Below, piece after piece: positions 13,185 to 24,666 of a DNA stretch of 64,000 nt (the first letter of the stretch is position 1; every line of letters starts with the position of its first letter). This DNA comes from Nicotiana tabacum (taxonomy: Eukaryota > Streptophyta > Magnoliopsida > Solanales > Solanaceae), in NCBI RefSeq assembly GCF_000715075.1, contig NC_134080.1, positions 73,501,291-73,565,290 on the forward strand, given 5' to 3'. The notes beneath the pieces are model-generated. The model had not been told where the DNA came from. It worked only from the letters and a program-made list of their open reading frames with translations, and did not search any database. Both the position numbers and the translations under genes were made by a program.

Positions 13185-14607
13185 AATGTGTTCATTTACA
13201 TTTAAACCATGTTGAACCTGTGCATTAGATATCCTGTTTTTAGGGCCTTCACGTTTACTGCTTCAGCATGTTGCATGCTCAATTCCTAGTTCTTCGCAAG
13301 TACTGTCACATAGACATCCTACTATTAAATAATCTTAATAAAAATTGTCACTCCTGCATGCATTAGATACCATGTTCTTAGGAACTCTGTTTGCATCTAT
13401 TTGAACCACGTCTATTTCGATTAAATCAATAGTTGTCCGTGAAAAGGTTTAAAATAGACTCACGCATATGTATCATGTCTCTAAACACAAATTGATAAAT
13501 CGCCTGTTATAATCTGTATCACCTAGATCCAGCATGCCTATAGGTTGAATAATCTCAAACTGTTTAAGCAGCTCCTACAATTGTGATGTGTGGAATCCCA
13601 CGCCTAGGCAAGCCTTAGGTAATTAATCTCATTGTAAAAATGAGAAACTATGTTCTGATCGTGTTTAAACTGCTTAAGTTTTACAGGTTATAAAACCATT
13701 AGGCAAACTGGTTAGGATTTGGCCACCTCCCTTAAAACAAACCCTGCATATCCTCTATCTGTAACATTCATCTAGATATCATGTTCCTAGGTTTTCTGAA
13801 CTTCTTCAAAATTAGCTATTTGAGACGTGTTGTTTCTTTGACTATGTATCTGTAGAGGTAAATATGATCCTTTTACTTGCTTGCTTAATTGACAGTCCTA
13901 TGTGTTATTTATTGTCGCCTAGACTTTTCCCTTTTTAACTCCTTAGGATTGTCTATAACTGCCCGAGTCTAGAGGTGCTAAACTCCTCCGGGTCCATAAG
14001 GAAGGGATGGGTAACCACACGCTTACAGGTCGTTAATCAAATTCTCTTATATAACCATTAAATGGAGGGTAATGGGTAGTAAAAGGATATAATGATATGC
14101 GCGCTAATGTCACGTGTATCCCCTCTACTTGAGGAGGATTACCAGGCATTGCATAGATTGATCCTGTAGGCTAATCAACTTAGGACTTCCCTTTCCCAAT
14201 TCTTATATGAGTTTAAATTATTTAAACTTCTTTCATATATGTGCATTAGACCATCTCAACTTCCTTGATCATATATGTATTTAGAATGTGAAAACTACCT
14301 TTATTTGCAAATATGTGCTAAGACTGCTTACTTGTTAATTGACTAATTCGCATAGTTGAAGTTCGGCTGGGACCCACCGTTGTGGACCGCGAGGGGTGAC
14401 TAACACCTTCCTTTCAAGGTTATTTCAAGCCTTTACCCTAATCTCTGGCAATGCAAAAACTAGTTACATGAGTTAACTACTCTAGGTGCCCTAGCACACC
14501 TTAATCTGTTAGGTGGCGACTCTTCAAATACCCAATTCCCAAAGGAAACAAGTTGTTCCCAATGAATGTCGAAACCCAGACTCTACAAGGAAAAAGGGGG
14601 CGCGACA
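13185..14607 (+). repeat. E1 solo LTR, right part
   Basis: Continuation of the Tat-type LTR after E3. It includes diverged copies of the 'catgcctatagg' motif (about 13240, 13370, 13536, 13780) and the LTR end '...gggggcgcgaca'. Homologous to 22560-23988 of the E2 5' LTR. Confidence 0.85.
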
Positions 14608-15197
14608 GTTATTATTGTGGTTGGTTGAAGAGCTCTCAATCGACTGTGCCTATTTAGTATGTGCATATTTAGGTAGTTGTTTAACAACATCACTCCTAAC
14701 GTATATGATGGGTCAATACGAAGGGTTTAAAGGTGTGATTAAGGATAACGAAAACTTGGGTGCGATCCGAGTGATCCGTACTTAGTGCTAGATAGCTTAA
14801 TTCGAGAGAATATATCTAGTAAATTGTGGTAATTACTCAGGAGAGAGTTACGACAGTCATAGAGCTCATGATCGGTAGAGAATACTTAGGCGAATAACGT
14901 AACGGGAAGGATTCCAACAATAAGGGAAATCATAACTCTAGACCTCCTTAATCTTGTCTCTAACCCTTAGTATCTTTAGTTGTTAATTTACTATTTTAAT
15001 TTGTTAGCTAATTAGTTAAACACAAGAATCTTAATATCTATAAGTTAGGAATTATTCAAGCTTGTCTTCTTGGTGATAGTGAACAGCTATAGCTAAGACT
15101 TAGTTCTCTGTGGGATTCGACTCCAGACTTGTAAACTGGATTATATTTGCAATGACCATTTAGTCCTTTTTATAAGGCATAGTTGGGCGTGATCAAA
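14608..15197 (+). repeat. E5 5' LTR, part right of the E1 insertion
   Basis: Starts with the right TSD copy (14608-14612, gttat) and runs to the LTR end '...gcgtgatca'. It aligns with 19090-19307 joined to 40347-40737 in the E5 3' LTR. Relative to that copy it lacks about 18 bp near 14670 (compare 19142-19160). The open frame at 14513-14785 crosses the E1/E5 junction and is not a gene. Confidence 0.85.
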
Positions 15198-15202
15198 TTT
15201 TG

Positions 15203-15220
15203 GCGTCGTTGCCAGGGAAC
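15203..15220 (+). other. E5 primer binding site (tRNA-Asp type)
   Basis: TGGCGTCGTTGCCAGGGA differs at two positions from TGGCGCCGTTGCCGGGGA, the complement of the tRNA-Asp 3' end used by many Athila-type elements. It starts five bases after the LTR. Confidence 0.85.
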
Positions 15221-15333
15221 TAATGGTATAGCTGTAGGTGTATATATTGCTAGGTTGCAAGTTTGAACTTTTATTTTTGTTTTCTTGTATTTGATTAATT
15301 TTTTGTTTATTTTTTATTTTTGACTTGAGAGAC

Positions 15334-16314
15334 ATGGCATCTTGGAATTATGAGAATTTTGATATTGATAATTCTACTTTTGATCCTCCTTATGCATATT
15401 GTGGAGGAAACCACTCAGGGCAAAATTATCAAAATATTCCCGAGAGCGAGTTATGTGCACCAACTCAATCTTATGTGTGGAATGTGTGTGATATGTGTGG
15501 TGGTCAAGACGGTCACTTTCATGGTTGTGCTTATATTTCTTATCTTCCCCCAACCCCTTACTTTGATGGTTCTTCTTTTTCTTATGAAGTTAATAGGAAC
15601 AAAAAACCCAGGGATGATGACCTGAAAAAGATCGAGGATATGTTAAAGTGTCATGTGGAATAATATGATGAGATACCACGACAGATACAAAGGCAAGAGG
15701 CAACTATTCACAACTTGGAGGCTCAAGAGAATAAATTAATTGAACCTTGTAAAGCGCAACAAGTTGACATTGTGGATAGTAGCCAATATGAGTATGAATT
15801 GGATGTAGAAATTGCCATTGTACTGGAGGATTTAAAAAAAATACGGGGATGAACTAGAGGAGAAGGCCAGAGTAGAACACCAACAATCAATCGAACTATA
15901 TTTTGAGAATGTCGATGTCGTAGAAGAGATACTAGAGTCAACCAAGCATATTGAGGATACATATTTAGTTGACTCTAGTGTCATTAGTATTGAGGATGTT
16001 GACAATCCCAATGTTTATGTAGTTGAGCGCATTGGTCCACACTCCAAGAATTTTTCCACATTGTGTTTGGATAATGATATAGAAATAGAGTCGTCCGAGA
16101 CACTTGAGGAGTCAAGGAGTAAGGAACAAGATGCCTACATTCTGGAATTTTTCTTGCCAGAAAGTCGGGAATACACATCTCATCCAAAGGCCAAGAAATG
16201 CGGAATACTATATTATTTTGTTAGGCCAGTTAGATTCATTCTATCGCCCCAGGAGCATAATCATAGAGTAGAATTAAAACTTGGGGTCCAATTCATAAGT
16301 TCGAAATGGAGGTA
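15334..16314 (+). pseudogene. E5 short gag-like ORF with one zinc-knuckle-like motif, broken
   Basis: The ATG at 15334 (protein starts MASWNYENFD) opens a frame of 109 codons ending at TAA 15661-15663. The same frame then continues without further stops to about 15834, where an A8 homopolymer shifts the frame. The shifted frame stays open to 16314, ending ISSKWR. Without the stop and the shift this would be roughly 325 residues. Residues 52-65 read CDMCGGQDGHFHGC, a C-x2-C-x5/7-H-x1/3-C cluster resembling the degenerate zinc knuckles of Athila gag proteins; an earlier CGG..H lies at residues 23-27. The rest is acidic. I recognise no capsid domain. It could be a decayed gag remnant or a family-specific accessory protein. 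Confidence 0.6.
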
Positions 16315-16356
16315 GAAAGTGATTCGCATCGTGCCGTGATGTTAAATCAAGCGCTT

Positions 16357-16374
16357 GTTGGGAGGCAACCCAAC
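16357..16374 (+). other. small hairpin after the E5 ORF
   Basis: GTTGGG-aggcaa-CCCAAC forms a perfect 6-bp stem with a 6-base loop about 40 bp after the ORF stop, followed by a T-rich tract. I recall similar 'gttgggaggcaaccca' boxes in other plant Ty3 elements; its role is unknown. Confidence 0.5.
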
Positions 16375-18133
16375 TTTACTGTTTTCTTTTATTTTTATTT
16401 TTATTTTTTTTAATTTTATTATTTTTTGTTAGTGTCGATTTTTGGTTTTCTAAGAGCATGGAAATCAAAGCTACTGGAAGGATGCAACAACAAACCAGAT
16501 AGTTGGAACTAAGTGTGAGGTACTCGCACGAAGGACCAAGCCTGTGAGAAGTCTGAGTACCCCATGAGCTGCTAGTGCTTCGGCCTTTGGCCTACCAGAG
16601 AGTTTTTTTTACCCTCTTATTATTTATGGTATGCATTGGGGACAATGCACAATTTTAAGTGTGGGGTGAGAAGATTGTTTGGGTGACTTTCTATGCTATT
16701 TTAGCTGTGTTACTTTAATTGAATAATACTTTTTTTTAAAAATGATTGGACTTTGCCCGACGATGGATCTATTAGATAATTTTCTTGAGGGTTTTAAGTC
16801 TAAAGAAAAAGGACAAAAAGATTTTCGTTGTAGGTAGTGTAGTAATTCCCTCTTGGTTTTTCTTTGTGCCGCGGTTCTTTTCCAAGGGTTTTGTTTGAAC
16901 CGAGTGTAGTTAGTTTTATTTTTTAGGAGTAGGAGCTAGTGTGAGATGAATTGAATTGAAGCAATATCTCTTGACTTTGCTATGCATTGAGAATAGTGAG
17001 TACTATGGTTGTGACGCTTAAGCTCAGTTTTGGACTCTTGTAGAAGTTAAATTGTATGATCTTAATTTTGCTTAACTACTTTGACTAGAGTGTCTTGATG
17101 AGTCCAATCCTGAGTGAGTTATGTGCCATGTGTGTGTAAGGTTTTGTGTTATTCAGTGCATTGCATTTGATGTCTAGAACTTGCCCCGTGTGTTTGCAAA
17201 GCGAAATAGTAGTTTCGTTCAGTCTTGGAAGTGATATAGGCGTTTCTTTGTTGAGCCATATATATAGATTTTACCAGCCTAATTGTTATGTATCGCAGTT
17301 AACCCCTTTGAGCCTGTAATCCTGTTTCTTTGGCAACCACATTACAAGCCTTACTCATTTGTTTGAATTAACCATCTATTTGAACTTTTTCACCTCTCAT
17401 GGGCACTTGAATTGTTATATAAAGTGTGGGGTGGTTGGTTTGGCTTTTGAGTGAAATTAATGAAATAAGGAGAAAGGTGCACTGTGTTGAAAAAAAATAA
17501 GAGCCCTTTGAATTGGAAAAAAAATAAAGAAAAGAAAAAAATAGTTGTATTGTGTGCAGATATTCATTAACAAGTGGTAGCTCTTGATGTAATTGTACTT
17601 AAATAATTTGGGAGTTGATGTATATTGATGTGAAGGTGGAGTCACGATTTGACATAAGTGTGGGGTTTTGAATGTTAAAGTATATGTATTAAAGTGCTTA
17701 GGGAGGTGTCGTCACTTTTTTATCTAAATGTATCCTACTCAACCCGCAGCCTACATTACAACCAATTAAAGTCCTACTTGATCCTACACTGAATGGGCTT
17801 GATTAGTAGAGTAGTACACTGAGAGTGAGTGAATTCTTTCTATCTTGAGTTCCTAATTGTTCTTAAATTTTATTGTATGGAACTACTCTCTTTTATTGTG
17901 AGAGGGCACTTGATTCATGAAGGAAAGGTAATTTCAGTGACCTCTATGTTATAGTAAGTGGGCGAGTTGTGAATAATGTGTGGTACTTGTGAGTCAAATC
18001 TTGAGGTGAAGATGTTACGCTCTTGTGATTTGCCTATTTTAAATATTCTTGGTGTGAGGAGTTAGGAGAATTGTTTAAAAAGGTCGTGTCTCTATGAAGT
18101 GTAGTTTGATTACTCGAGAACGAGCAATGATTT

Positions 18134-18143
18134 AAGCGTGGGG
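18134..18143 (+). other. E5 polypurine tract
   Basis: AAGCGTGGGG immediately precedes the 3' LTR start TGTTGATGATAGG. Closely related AAGTGTGGGG words occur upstream at 16657, 17422 and 17656. Confidence 0.6.
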
Positions 18144-19307
18144 TGTTGATGATAGGCTATACTTGCGTATTTTAGTCGCTTATTACACTCTAATGTATTA
18201 CACTTTAATTGAGTTTGAGCTTTATTTGCTAGTGTTTTGCACTAATTATGTATTTTATTCCTTGTAGGAGTGATTTCGAGCTATGTAAATATCATGGAAT
18301 GAATTCAAGTGATTTGGAGCTTTAAAGTCTGAGTAAAAGCCCAAGTAATTAAGTTCAGGAATCAACGGATGATAGTTAAGAACGAAACGAAGAATCAAGC
18401 GAGCATACGATGCATTGTCTAGTAAAATGCATATAACGTTTCGATCAGAACTCCGCTTGGGCTCCATAATATATCGTTGGAAAGCTATTTGAAAGGAATA
18501 CAACTTTCATGTTTTGTATTTTTTCGAATTCCTAATAATGTGGTGCGTAGAGCGGCACTCGGTGCGCCGCACCTGTGGAAATTTCCTGCAGCCTGTCAGA
18601 ATCAGCAATCTGAACTTTCCCGCTGCCGCCCCGCATGGTGTGTCACCTGAAGCAGCGCGGTAGTGCAAATTTTACAGAGTGATTGTCCTATTTCACGTGG
18701 GAGAAGGTGTTTTCATCTGGACCTCACCCTACTTGGTGTAAATACATGTAAAAACGATATTTTGAGGACGATGGACATACTTTTGACATAATTTAGACCT
18801 AAGGAGGCTAAGGAGACCCGAGATTCGACCTAAGGAGGCTAAAGAGACCCGAGATTCGACCTAAGGAGGCAAGAACACACTAGGATCAAGACAGAGAATT
18901 CTTCTACGAGTTTTCACTTCCTTCTTCCTATTTCCATTATTGGTTATGAATTCTAGTATTGTGGTTATGCATATTATTATGAATAGCTAATTTGTTATGT
19001 AGGGTTTTGAGGGAACCTTTTGGAGGATGATTTTCCTGTTACGTTAATATAGATTTGTTGTAGTATTTTCTCTATTTGTTCAACTACGTTATTATTGTGG
19101 TTGGTTGAAGAGCTCTCAATCAATTGTGCCTATTTAGTATGTATTATTCGTGACAGAGTGCATATTTAGATAGTTATTGAATAACATCACTCCTAACGTA
19201 TATGATGGATCAATATGAAGGGTTTGAAGGTGGGATTAAGGATAACGAAATCTTGGGTGCGATCCGAGCGAGCCGTACTTAATGCCAGCTAGCGTAATCG
19301 GGAGAAT
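18144..19307 (+). repeat. E5 3' LTR, part left of the E2 insertion
   Basis: Starts TGTTGATGATAGGC after the polypurine tract. The start could instead be the TG at 18148, so it is uncertain by a few bases. Contains a GC-rich, CpG-rich block at 18545-18675, a 31-bp tandem repeat at 18796-18868, and the intact (empty) equivalent of the E1 insertion site near 19090. It ends at the E2 target duplication agaat (19303-19307). Confidence 0.85.
18796..18868 (+). repeat. 31-bp tandem repeat in E5 LTR
   Basis: About 2.4 copies of a unit beginning 'gacctaaggaggctaa' and ending 'acccgagattc'; copies are nearly identical. Confidence 0.85.
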
Positions 19308-19363
19308 TGTTGATACCCAATTTTTCCCTATATATTTTCAATATGCAAAATACCTTCAAAATA

Positions 19364-19365
<2 letters not shown>

Positions 19366-19437
<72 letters not shown>
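19366..19437 (+). repeat. (AT)36 microsatellite
   Basis: Seventy-two bases of alternating AT, followed by a second short AT run to about 19461. The open frames across it are artefacts of the repeat. The 3' LTR has only a short AT run and a long hairpin at the equivalent place (35700-35840). Confidence 0.97.
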
Positions 19438-19440
<3 letters not shown>

Positions 19441-21483
19441 TATATATATATATGCATATATAAGTATGTCCAAATGTTTTTTCATTTTCCATAATTTTTA
19501 AAGATTTTTAAACCAATTTATTTCCCTTTTTTATCTATAAAAACCCAATAATTATTTTCAAAATTGCTATTTTGGTAATTCATTTATTGAATTTTTATAT
19601 TTTATGCTAAAACATAGCTAAGGTAATTTTTGCATATTTTTATAAATTTATTTAGTAGTTTTAAGCTAAAATTGCATATAATTGCAATATTAGCCCTTTT
19701 AAGATTCAATTGTGTTTTATATTCATAAAATTAAGTCCTATATTTTAAATTATTAATTATATGTTATAAATAATTTTAGAGCTTTTAATTTACTTCCAAA
19801 AATTAATTTACTATTTTTTATAATTTTAAAGGGAAAAATTGGCTATTTAAATAATAGACCAATTACTTTTCAATTTTAGCCTAATTCAGATACCAAATTA
19901 ACCCAATTTCCCCGACCCAATTACCATTCAAACCCGACCCCTAACCCAATTAAATGACCCAACCCGGATTCCCTACTTACCCTCTTTAATCCAGGCCGTT
20001 GATCATTCAGATCAACGACCAATATTCGCCCTTACCATTTTTGACCTTAAACGACCCCTTACCCTACCTTATTTTTCACCGAACGCTGCCCTTGAATCCC
20101 TTTTCTCTCAATTCACTCTGAAACCTCACATGAACCCTAGCCGCCGCCATCTAATCCCACCCTAATCTACCTCAACCCCTGCCTAATCCATGGCTTCTCA
20201 TGGCCATTGGAGATGTGTATTGTCCTCCTATGGTTCCTTGGTGTTTGTTTCTGTGGTTTCATGGCCAGACCTCGAGGGAAACTGGTCCAGTCCTTTCTCG
20301 ACTTCTGTTCGTGGCCTTTCTCCGGCCATCCATGGCCTTTCTCCGGCCATTCATGGCCTTTCGAGGCAGGTCCTTGACTTTCCTAGTTAGATCGGTAACT
20401 TTCAAGGTCTTTCTCACCTTTTCTGGGTTTTTCGAAACCCTAATCTTTATGATCTTTCAATTTTCTTTCAGATCCGCCTTAGATCTGTACTTACTATGAA
20501 TTTCTTAAGTGTTTTCTCGAAGGTTCTTCAACTTTTCTTTCAAAATGACTCTTTATTTTTTCCAATTAGGGTTTCTCTTAAACTCTCTTTTAAAGATCTC
20601 TTCTCTGATTTTGGTGTTGTTTCATGATTTTGCTATGTTACTTGTTTATGCTTTCCTTCTACTTGAGTCAGCATGTTAAAAATTCTAATTCCTTTTAGTC
20701 TTATCCGAGTTCTGAAATTGTTTGCTTAAATATATGCTTATCTTAAGTTCTTCGTTTATGACTCTCTTTTCCTTGTTCAGCTTGTCTGATTTGAGTTCTT
20801 TTCATCTCTTAAACGCGGCTACTGTTGAAGCCATAATTTCTTAAAAAAGGGTTTTTTCTCACTTATTACTACTGTGAGACCTTTACTTATTTCTGATTTC
20901 TCTTACCTGATACTATGCTCTTCTTCACTATTGATTCTATGTGACTATTTGACATACTTGACTGCTGAGCTTCGAATATTTTCTTACTACTGAATCCAAC
21001 TTATTTTTGCCGCTACTGTATGTTTGTGTTATCTCTTTTTCCAATGTGTTTGGCCTCGCATGTCTGATGTTTCTGTTCACTCTATTTATATACTGAAGTG
21101 CAGAATCATGTTTCTTCCTTGATTAATCTTGATCTTGTGACTGATTACAAAAGTTTTTCTTTTATGAACCCTAATTTCACTCGCCTATTTAAATTAATTG
21201 ATTCCTTTCCCTTTACTGTGATGTTTTACCTTGCTGAACCCTTTCCCAAAATAAACATATTTTGTACTTAGACTTGATTGTTTACTTCATGCTTTTCTTA
21301 TACCTTATATGGCAATAATCAATCTATCCCCAAACTGATTTCTTTCCTTAATTAAACCCGCTACTACCCGTTAAATAATGATTCCTTAATTAAAGGGAAT
21401 CACTTGTGTTAATTGATTCTGACTTATGATTATTTCCATGTTTGTCTTTAAGACTTTACATTTCCTTCACTCGTTTTCAAAAC

Positions 21484-21491
21484 TATAAATA
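21484..21491 (+). promoter_or_regulatory. candidate TATA box of E2 5' LTR
   Basis: TATAAATA with a pyrimidine-rich stretch downstream (ccctacaccccctcttc) and an A-rich run near +30. Conserved at 37835-37842 in the 3' LTR. Best candidate for the U3/R promoter core. Confidence 0.7.
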
Positions 21492-22532
21492 CCCTACACC
21501 CCCTCTTCTTTAAAACACACGAACAATTTGAGTTCAAGAACACATTTACAATCAAAACTTTTTCTCTTTTCTCTACTACTACTTGTGCTACTGCTTTGTC
21601 TAGCCGGCTGAAAGCCTGGGCTAGGCTGTGGAAATTTGCTTAGTTTTTCTTTCTGCTCTTTTGCTTCTTTACTGGTATGTCCTAGTTAATTTTCAAGCAT
21701 CAACAACAACATGTTTCTTTAATTGTTCTAACTTCTCTCATTCTTGTCTACTTTTGCTTATGTTTCTACGATCATGTTACATTACTAGCATGTTGAAATA
21801 TGTTCCCTTCCCCTTTTAAATTAATGCTCTACTACGTGTATGAATCCCAAACCCCACATCCCCTCTATGTGTTTGTGTTATCTGGCTGGTTTGTAGGCAT
21901 GCCAGCATCATCTATTGCTGTGCATGACCAAACTTGACCCTTTCTAGGGTCATATGTTTCATACAATGTATTCCCAAAACCCCTGACCCCTTTTGTGTAA
22001 CTGTTGATTCTTTGTAGTTTGAGTTTTACTACTACATATTTCAATTCACCCTTACCACTTACTATTTTCAACCCAGTTTAAATAAACTCATTTTACTATG
22101 TTCTGCACTTCCACTATATTCTTAAAATCTAGGTTCTGCCCCTCTTGTGTGAGCCTTGCCTTGGGACCTTTGAGCTCCCTCTGAACTTGGACACATAAGG
22201 GCTGGCCCTTCCACACTGCACTCATTTCTATCTGGTTATGCAAACCTGGGTGTAAGCACTGCCCGGGGTCCCTTAAGACCATTAGGGAACTTTGACACAC
22301 CCAGGTATGAGAAAGGCTTTGAACTTAATTGGCATTTGAGGTGGTTTATTCCATAACTCAGAGAGGACGTCAGAATCAGGCTTCCTATGGTTGCAACTTC
22401 TTATTTTGCACTATTCTGATGTAATTCAGTCACTTTTGGTCTGTAATAATTTGTAACAAATATTGGAGGCTGGCTAGTGAAAATGGATGGGTGATTATGC
22501 ATGCTTTAGCTATTAGAAGGGTAGATAACATA

Positions 22533-22995
22533 CATATAGGATCTGTTTAATAAATTCTGCATGTTTTACTTCCATACTTAGATACCATGCCTATAGGATC
22601 TAAATGGCTATAATCAGACATCATGCCTATAAGATTAAAATCGATATTTTCATAGAAGTCATGCCTATAGGAATTTCGCTGTGATCAGATAAATCCTGCA
22701 TATTTCACTTCATGTTCAATTAGATATCATGCCTATAGGACTAAATCAACTTTTAATACTTAGATACCATGTCTATAGGTATTAAAATCAGCTATAACAG
22801 AATCATGTCTATAGGATCTGAAACCAGTTTAGTTAAAAAATCAGTTTAACTCGTACTGTTCTGGATCAGTTTAAACAATCTACTCCTTTTATTAATACGG
22901 TTTAGAAAGCATGCCTATAGGATCCAAATCGCTCATTTAAAACTGTTACTGCTTTGCTACCTTCTTAATCAGTAATAGATATCATGCTTATAGGA
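22533..22995 (+). repeat. dispersed CATGCCTATAGG motif array in E2 5' LTR
   Basis: About nine copies of a 12-bp core (catgcctatagg, with catgtctatagg, catgcctataag and catgcttatagg variants), often preceded by 'gata'. Spacing is irregular, roughly 35-75 bp. The copy set is kept in the 3' LTR at about 38873-39350 and is partly recognisable in E1. Confidence 0.85.
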
Positions 22996-23991
22996 CATCA
23001 CCAATACACACTTATGCAAGCCTTAGGTAATAACGACAAAACTGAATCCGTCTTTTATTTAGTTAGCAACTGCTACAACCAGCAGACAGGCCTGATTCGG
23101 ACTTCTTATATGAGTTATGTAATAAATTGGTCTGCTTCAACAATTAAAACACCCTACCTTAGTACCTTTAAATTCTGACCCTAAATGTGCTTAAGTCATG
23201 CTATTTATGTGTTTTATTTGAGGAGGTATACATGAGCCTCAAAATTGTTTATATGTTTCCCCTAATATGCAGTCCTACGTGTTTTGTATGTCGCCTTAGC
23301 CTTTTTACCTTTAAAACCCAAGAGTTAGCCTAAAATCCTTCCTCTTATAAGAATAGTAGTCCTAAATTGCTCCGGGACTGATAAGAACGAGACAGGTAAT
23401 AGCATGCAATAGAGGTCGAGACCAATCTGCGCTTTAATACCTTAATAGGGTGGGAAGGATAGACATGGATATGATGACTGGTGCGTTAATACCACGTGTA
23501 TCCCCTCTTCTGAGGAGTGTCATACCGGGTATCGCATTGATGTAATCCATATTATAAATAAACCTAGGACCCCCTCCTTTTTTCATATTCTCAAGTATTT
23601 GTAGAACTATAACTCCTTTTGAAAATTTGCCTTTTAATAATTGTTTTCAAACTCTTATGTGTTCAAAATCAAATCCCCTACTATTTGAGCCTATATTTGT
23701 CTATCTGCTAATTGTAAAAAATTCAAAAAACTGTCTGGCCGGGAACCACACTAGTGGATCCTGAGGGGTGCCTAACACCTTCCCCTTAGGATAATTTCAA
23801 GCCCTTACCCTATCTCTTGTTATCAAACAAACTTAGAAATGAACCCTATAGGTGTCCTAATGCACCTTAAATCAATAGTGGCAACTTTTCAAATGCAAAC
23901 CCAGTACCAAAAGGAATGAGTTGTCCTATACCCAAAAATGTCATAAACCCGATTTTCCGATGCGAAGAGGGAAAAAGGCGGCGCGATAGCA

Positions 23992-24009
23992 TGACGACTC
24001 TGCTGGGAT
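23992..24009 (+). other. E2 primer binding site (tRNA-Arg type)
   Basis: TGACGACTCTGCTGGGAT resembles TGGCGACTCCACTGGGGA, the complement of a plant tRNA-Arg 3' end used by Ogre/Tat elements, with four differences. It lies three bases after the 5' LTR. Confidence 0.75.
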
Positions 24010-24666
24010 CTTAGGCTTTTACCAATTCAGATCGTTCTTGTGAATTTGTACCCTCCCTTATGTGCAATTACTTGTTTAATTCCTTTGAGTATTTAATTTC
24101 TTTTCAAAAGCAAAACTGACATGTCTTCTTTGTTTCTTTCCTTTGTTGTCGCTTTAAATTATGAAACTGTTGTATTTATTGCTTTCTTAACGTGCAAATA
24201 CGTGCCAACATGTTTTAATTATTGCATAATCATGCTCAACATCATACTCCACTCGTGCCAAACAAATACTGTAGCAATGCTTTGCGCTCTTCCTATATCA
24301 TTACCCCCTAAATTCGGAAAGACATATTTGCGGTAAAACTAGTAGATCAGCAGTGCAGTCGACTGTTCCGTGCCTTCCCCTTTGAGTTGTCCACTCAAGG
24401 GCACCAGTCTAAAACCCCATAGAAACCTTACTCTGTTCAAATTGTGCATGCATCATGGTCAAACCTAGTCGGGTTAGTTATGTTGTCCACATAATGATCC
24501 TTTAAGACAGCCTTGTCCAAAGTCCATTGGGTTTCTCTAAACCCAAATGGATACCATCACGTTCTATGAATTTATTTGGAGAACTAAATGCTTTATGCTA
24601 ATTGTTAGTATTAAATGGTCGAGTCTGGTAGGGGTAAGGGCCTAACCTTATTTGTCTTGTAGAAAT
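24010..24666 (+). other. E2 5' untranslated leader
   Basis: Non-coding leader between PBS and the first ATG of ORF1. No domain seen; the frame at 24121-24336 is hydrophobic and unsupported. Confidence 0.6.

Larger units (their letters stand above)
45..14607 (+). mobile_element. E1: Tat/Ogre-type solo LTR, interrupted by E3
   Basis: Begins TGTTGATACCC and ends GCGCGACA, the same termini as the E2 LTRs. It is flanked by a perfect 5-bp duplication gttat (40-44 and 14608-14612). Once nested E3 (3062-13184) is removed, about 4.4 kb remains, close to one E2 LTR (4.68 kb). The landmarks run in the same order as in an E2 LTR: the TATA region, the 'ctagccggctg' box, the 'actgcccggg' box and the terminal 'gaggggtg' box. 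No PBS, coding region or second LTR is present, so this is a solo LTR left by LTR-LTR recombination. The paralogous empty site survives at about 19081-19099. Confidence 0.9.
15221..18143 (+). mobile_element. E5 internal region, non-autonomous
   Basis: Only 2.9 kb lies between PBS and 3' LTR. It contains one short broken ORF at its 5' end and no trace of protease, RT, RNase H or integrase that I can find. The remainder (16375-18133) is AT-rich non-coding sequence with three extra polypurine-like motifs. The element would have needed proteins from a related autonomous partner. The Athila-like label rests on the PBS and on tail and LTR style, not on pol. Confidence 0.75.
19308..23988 (+). repeat. 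E2 5' LTR
   Basis: 4,681 bp, from TGTTGATACCC to GCGCGATA. The terminal CA has mutated to TA, whereas the 3' LTR keeps GCGCGACA. Contains an (AT)36 microsatellite near its start, a TATA box at 21484, the 'ctagccggctg' box at 21599 and a nine-copy CATGCCTATAGG motif array at 22533-22995. The small open frames within it (for example 20190-20499 and 21865-22300) carry no domain. Confidence 0.92.

Noticed and set aside
45..14607. Full-length Tat retrotransposon
   Set aside because: After removing E3 only a single LTR length remains, with no PBS or coding.
19279..19501. Open frames with long Tyr-Ile runs
   Set aside because: Produced by the (AT)36 microsatellite.
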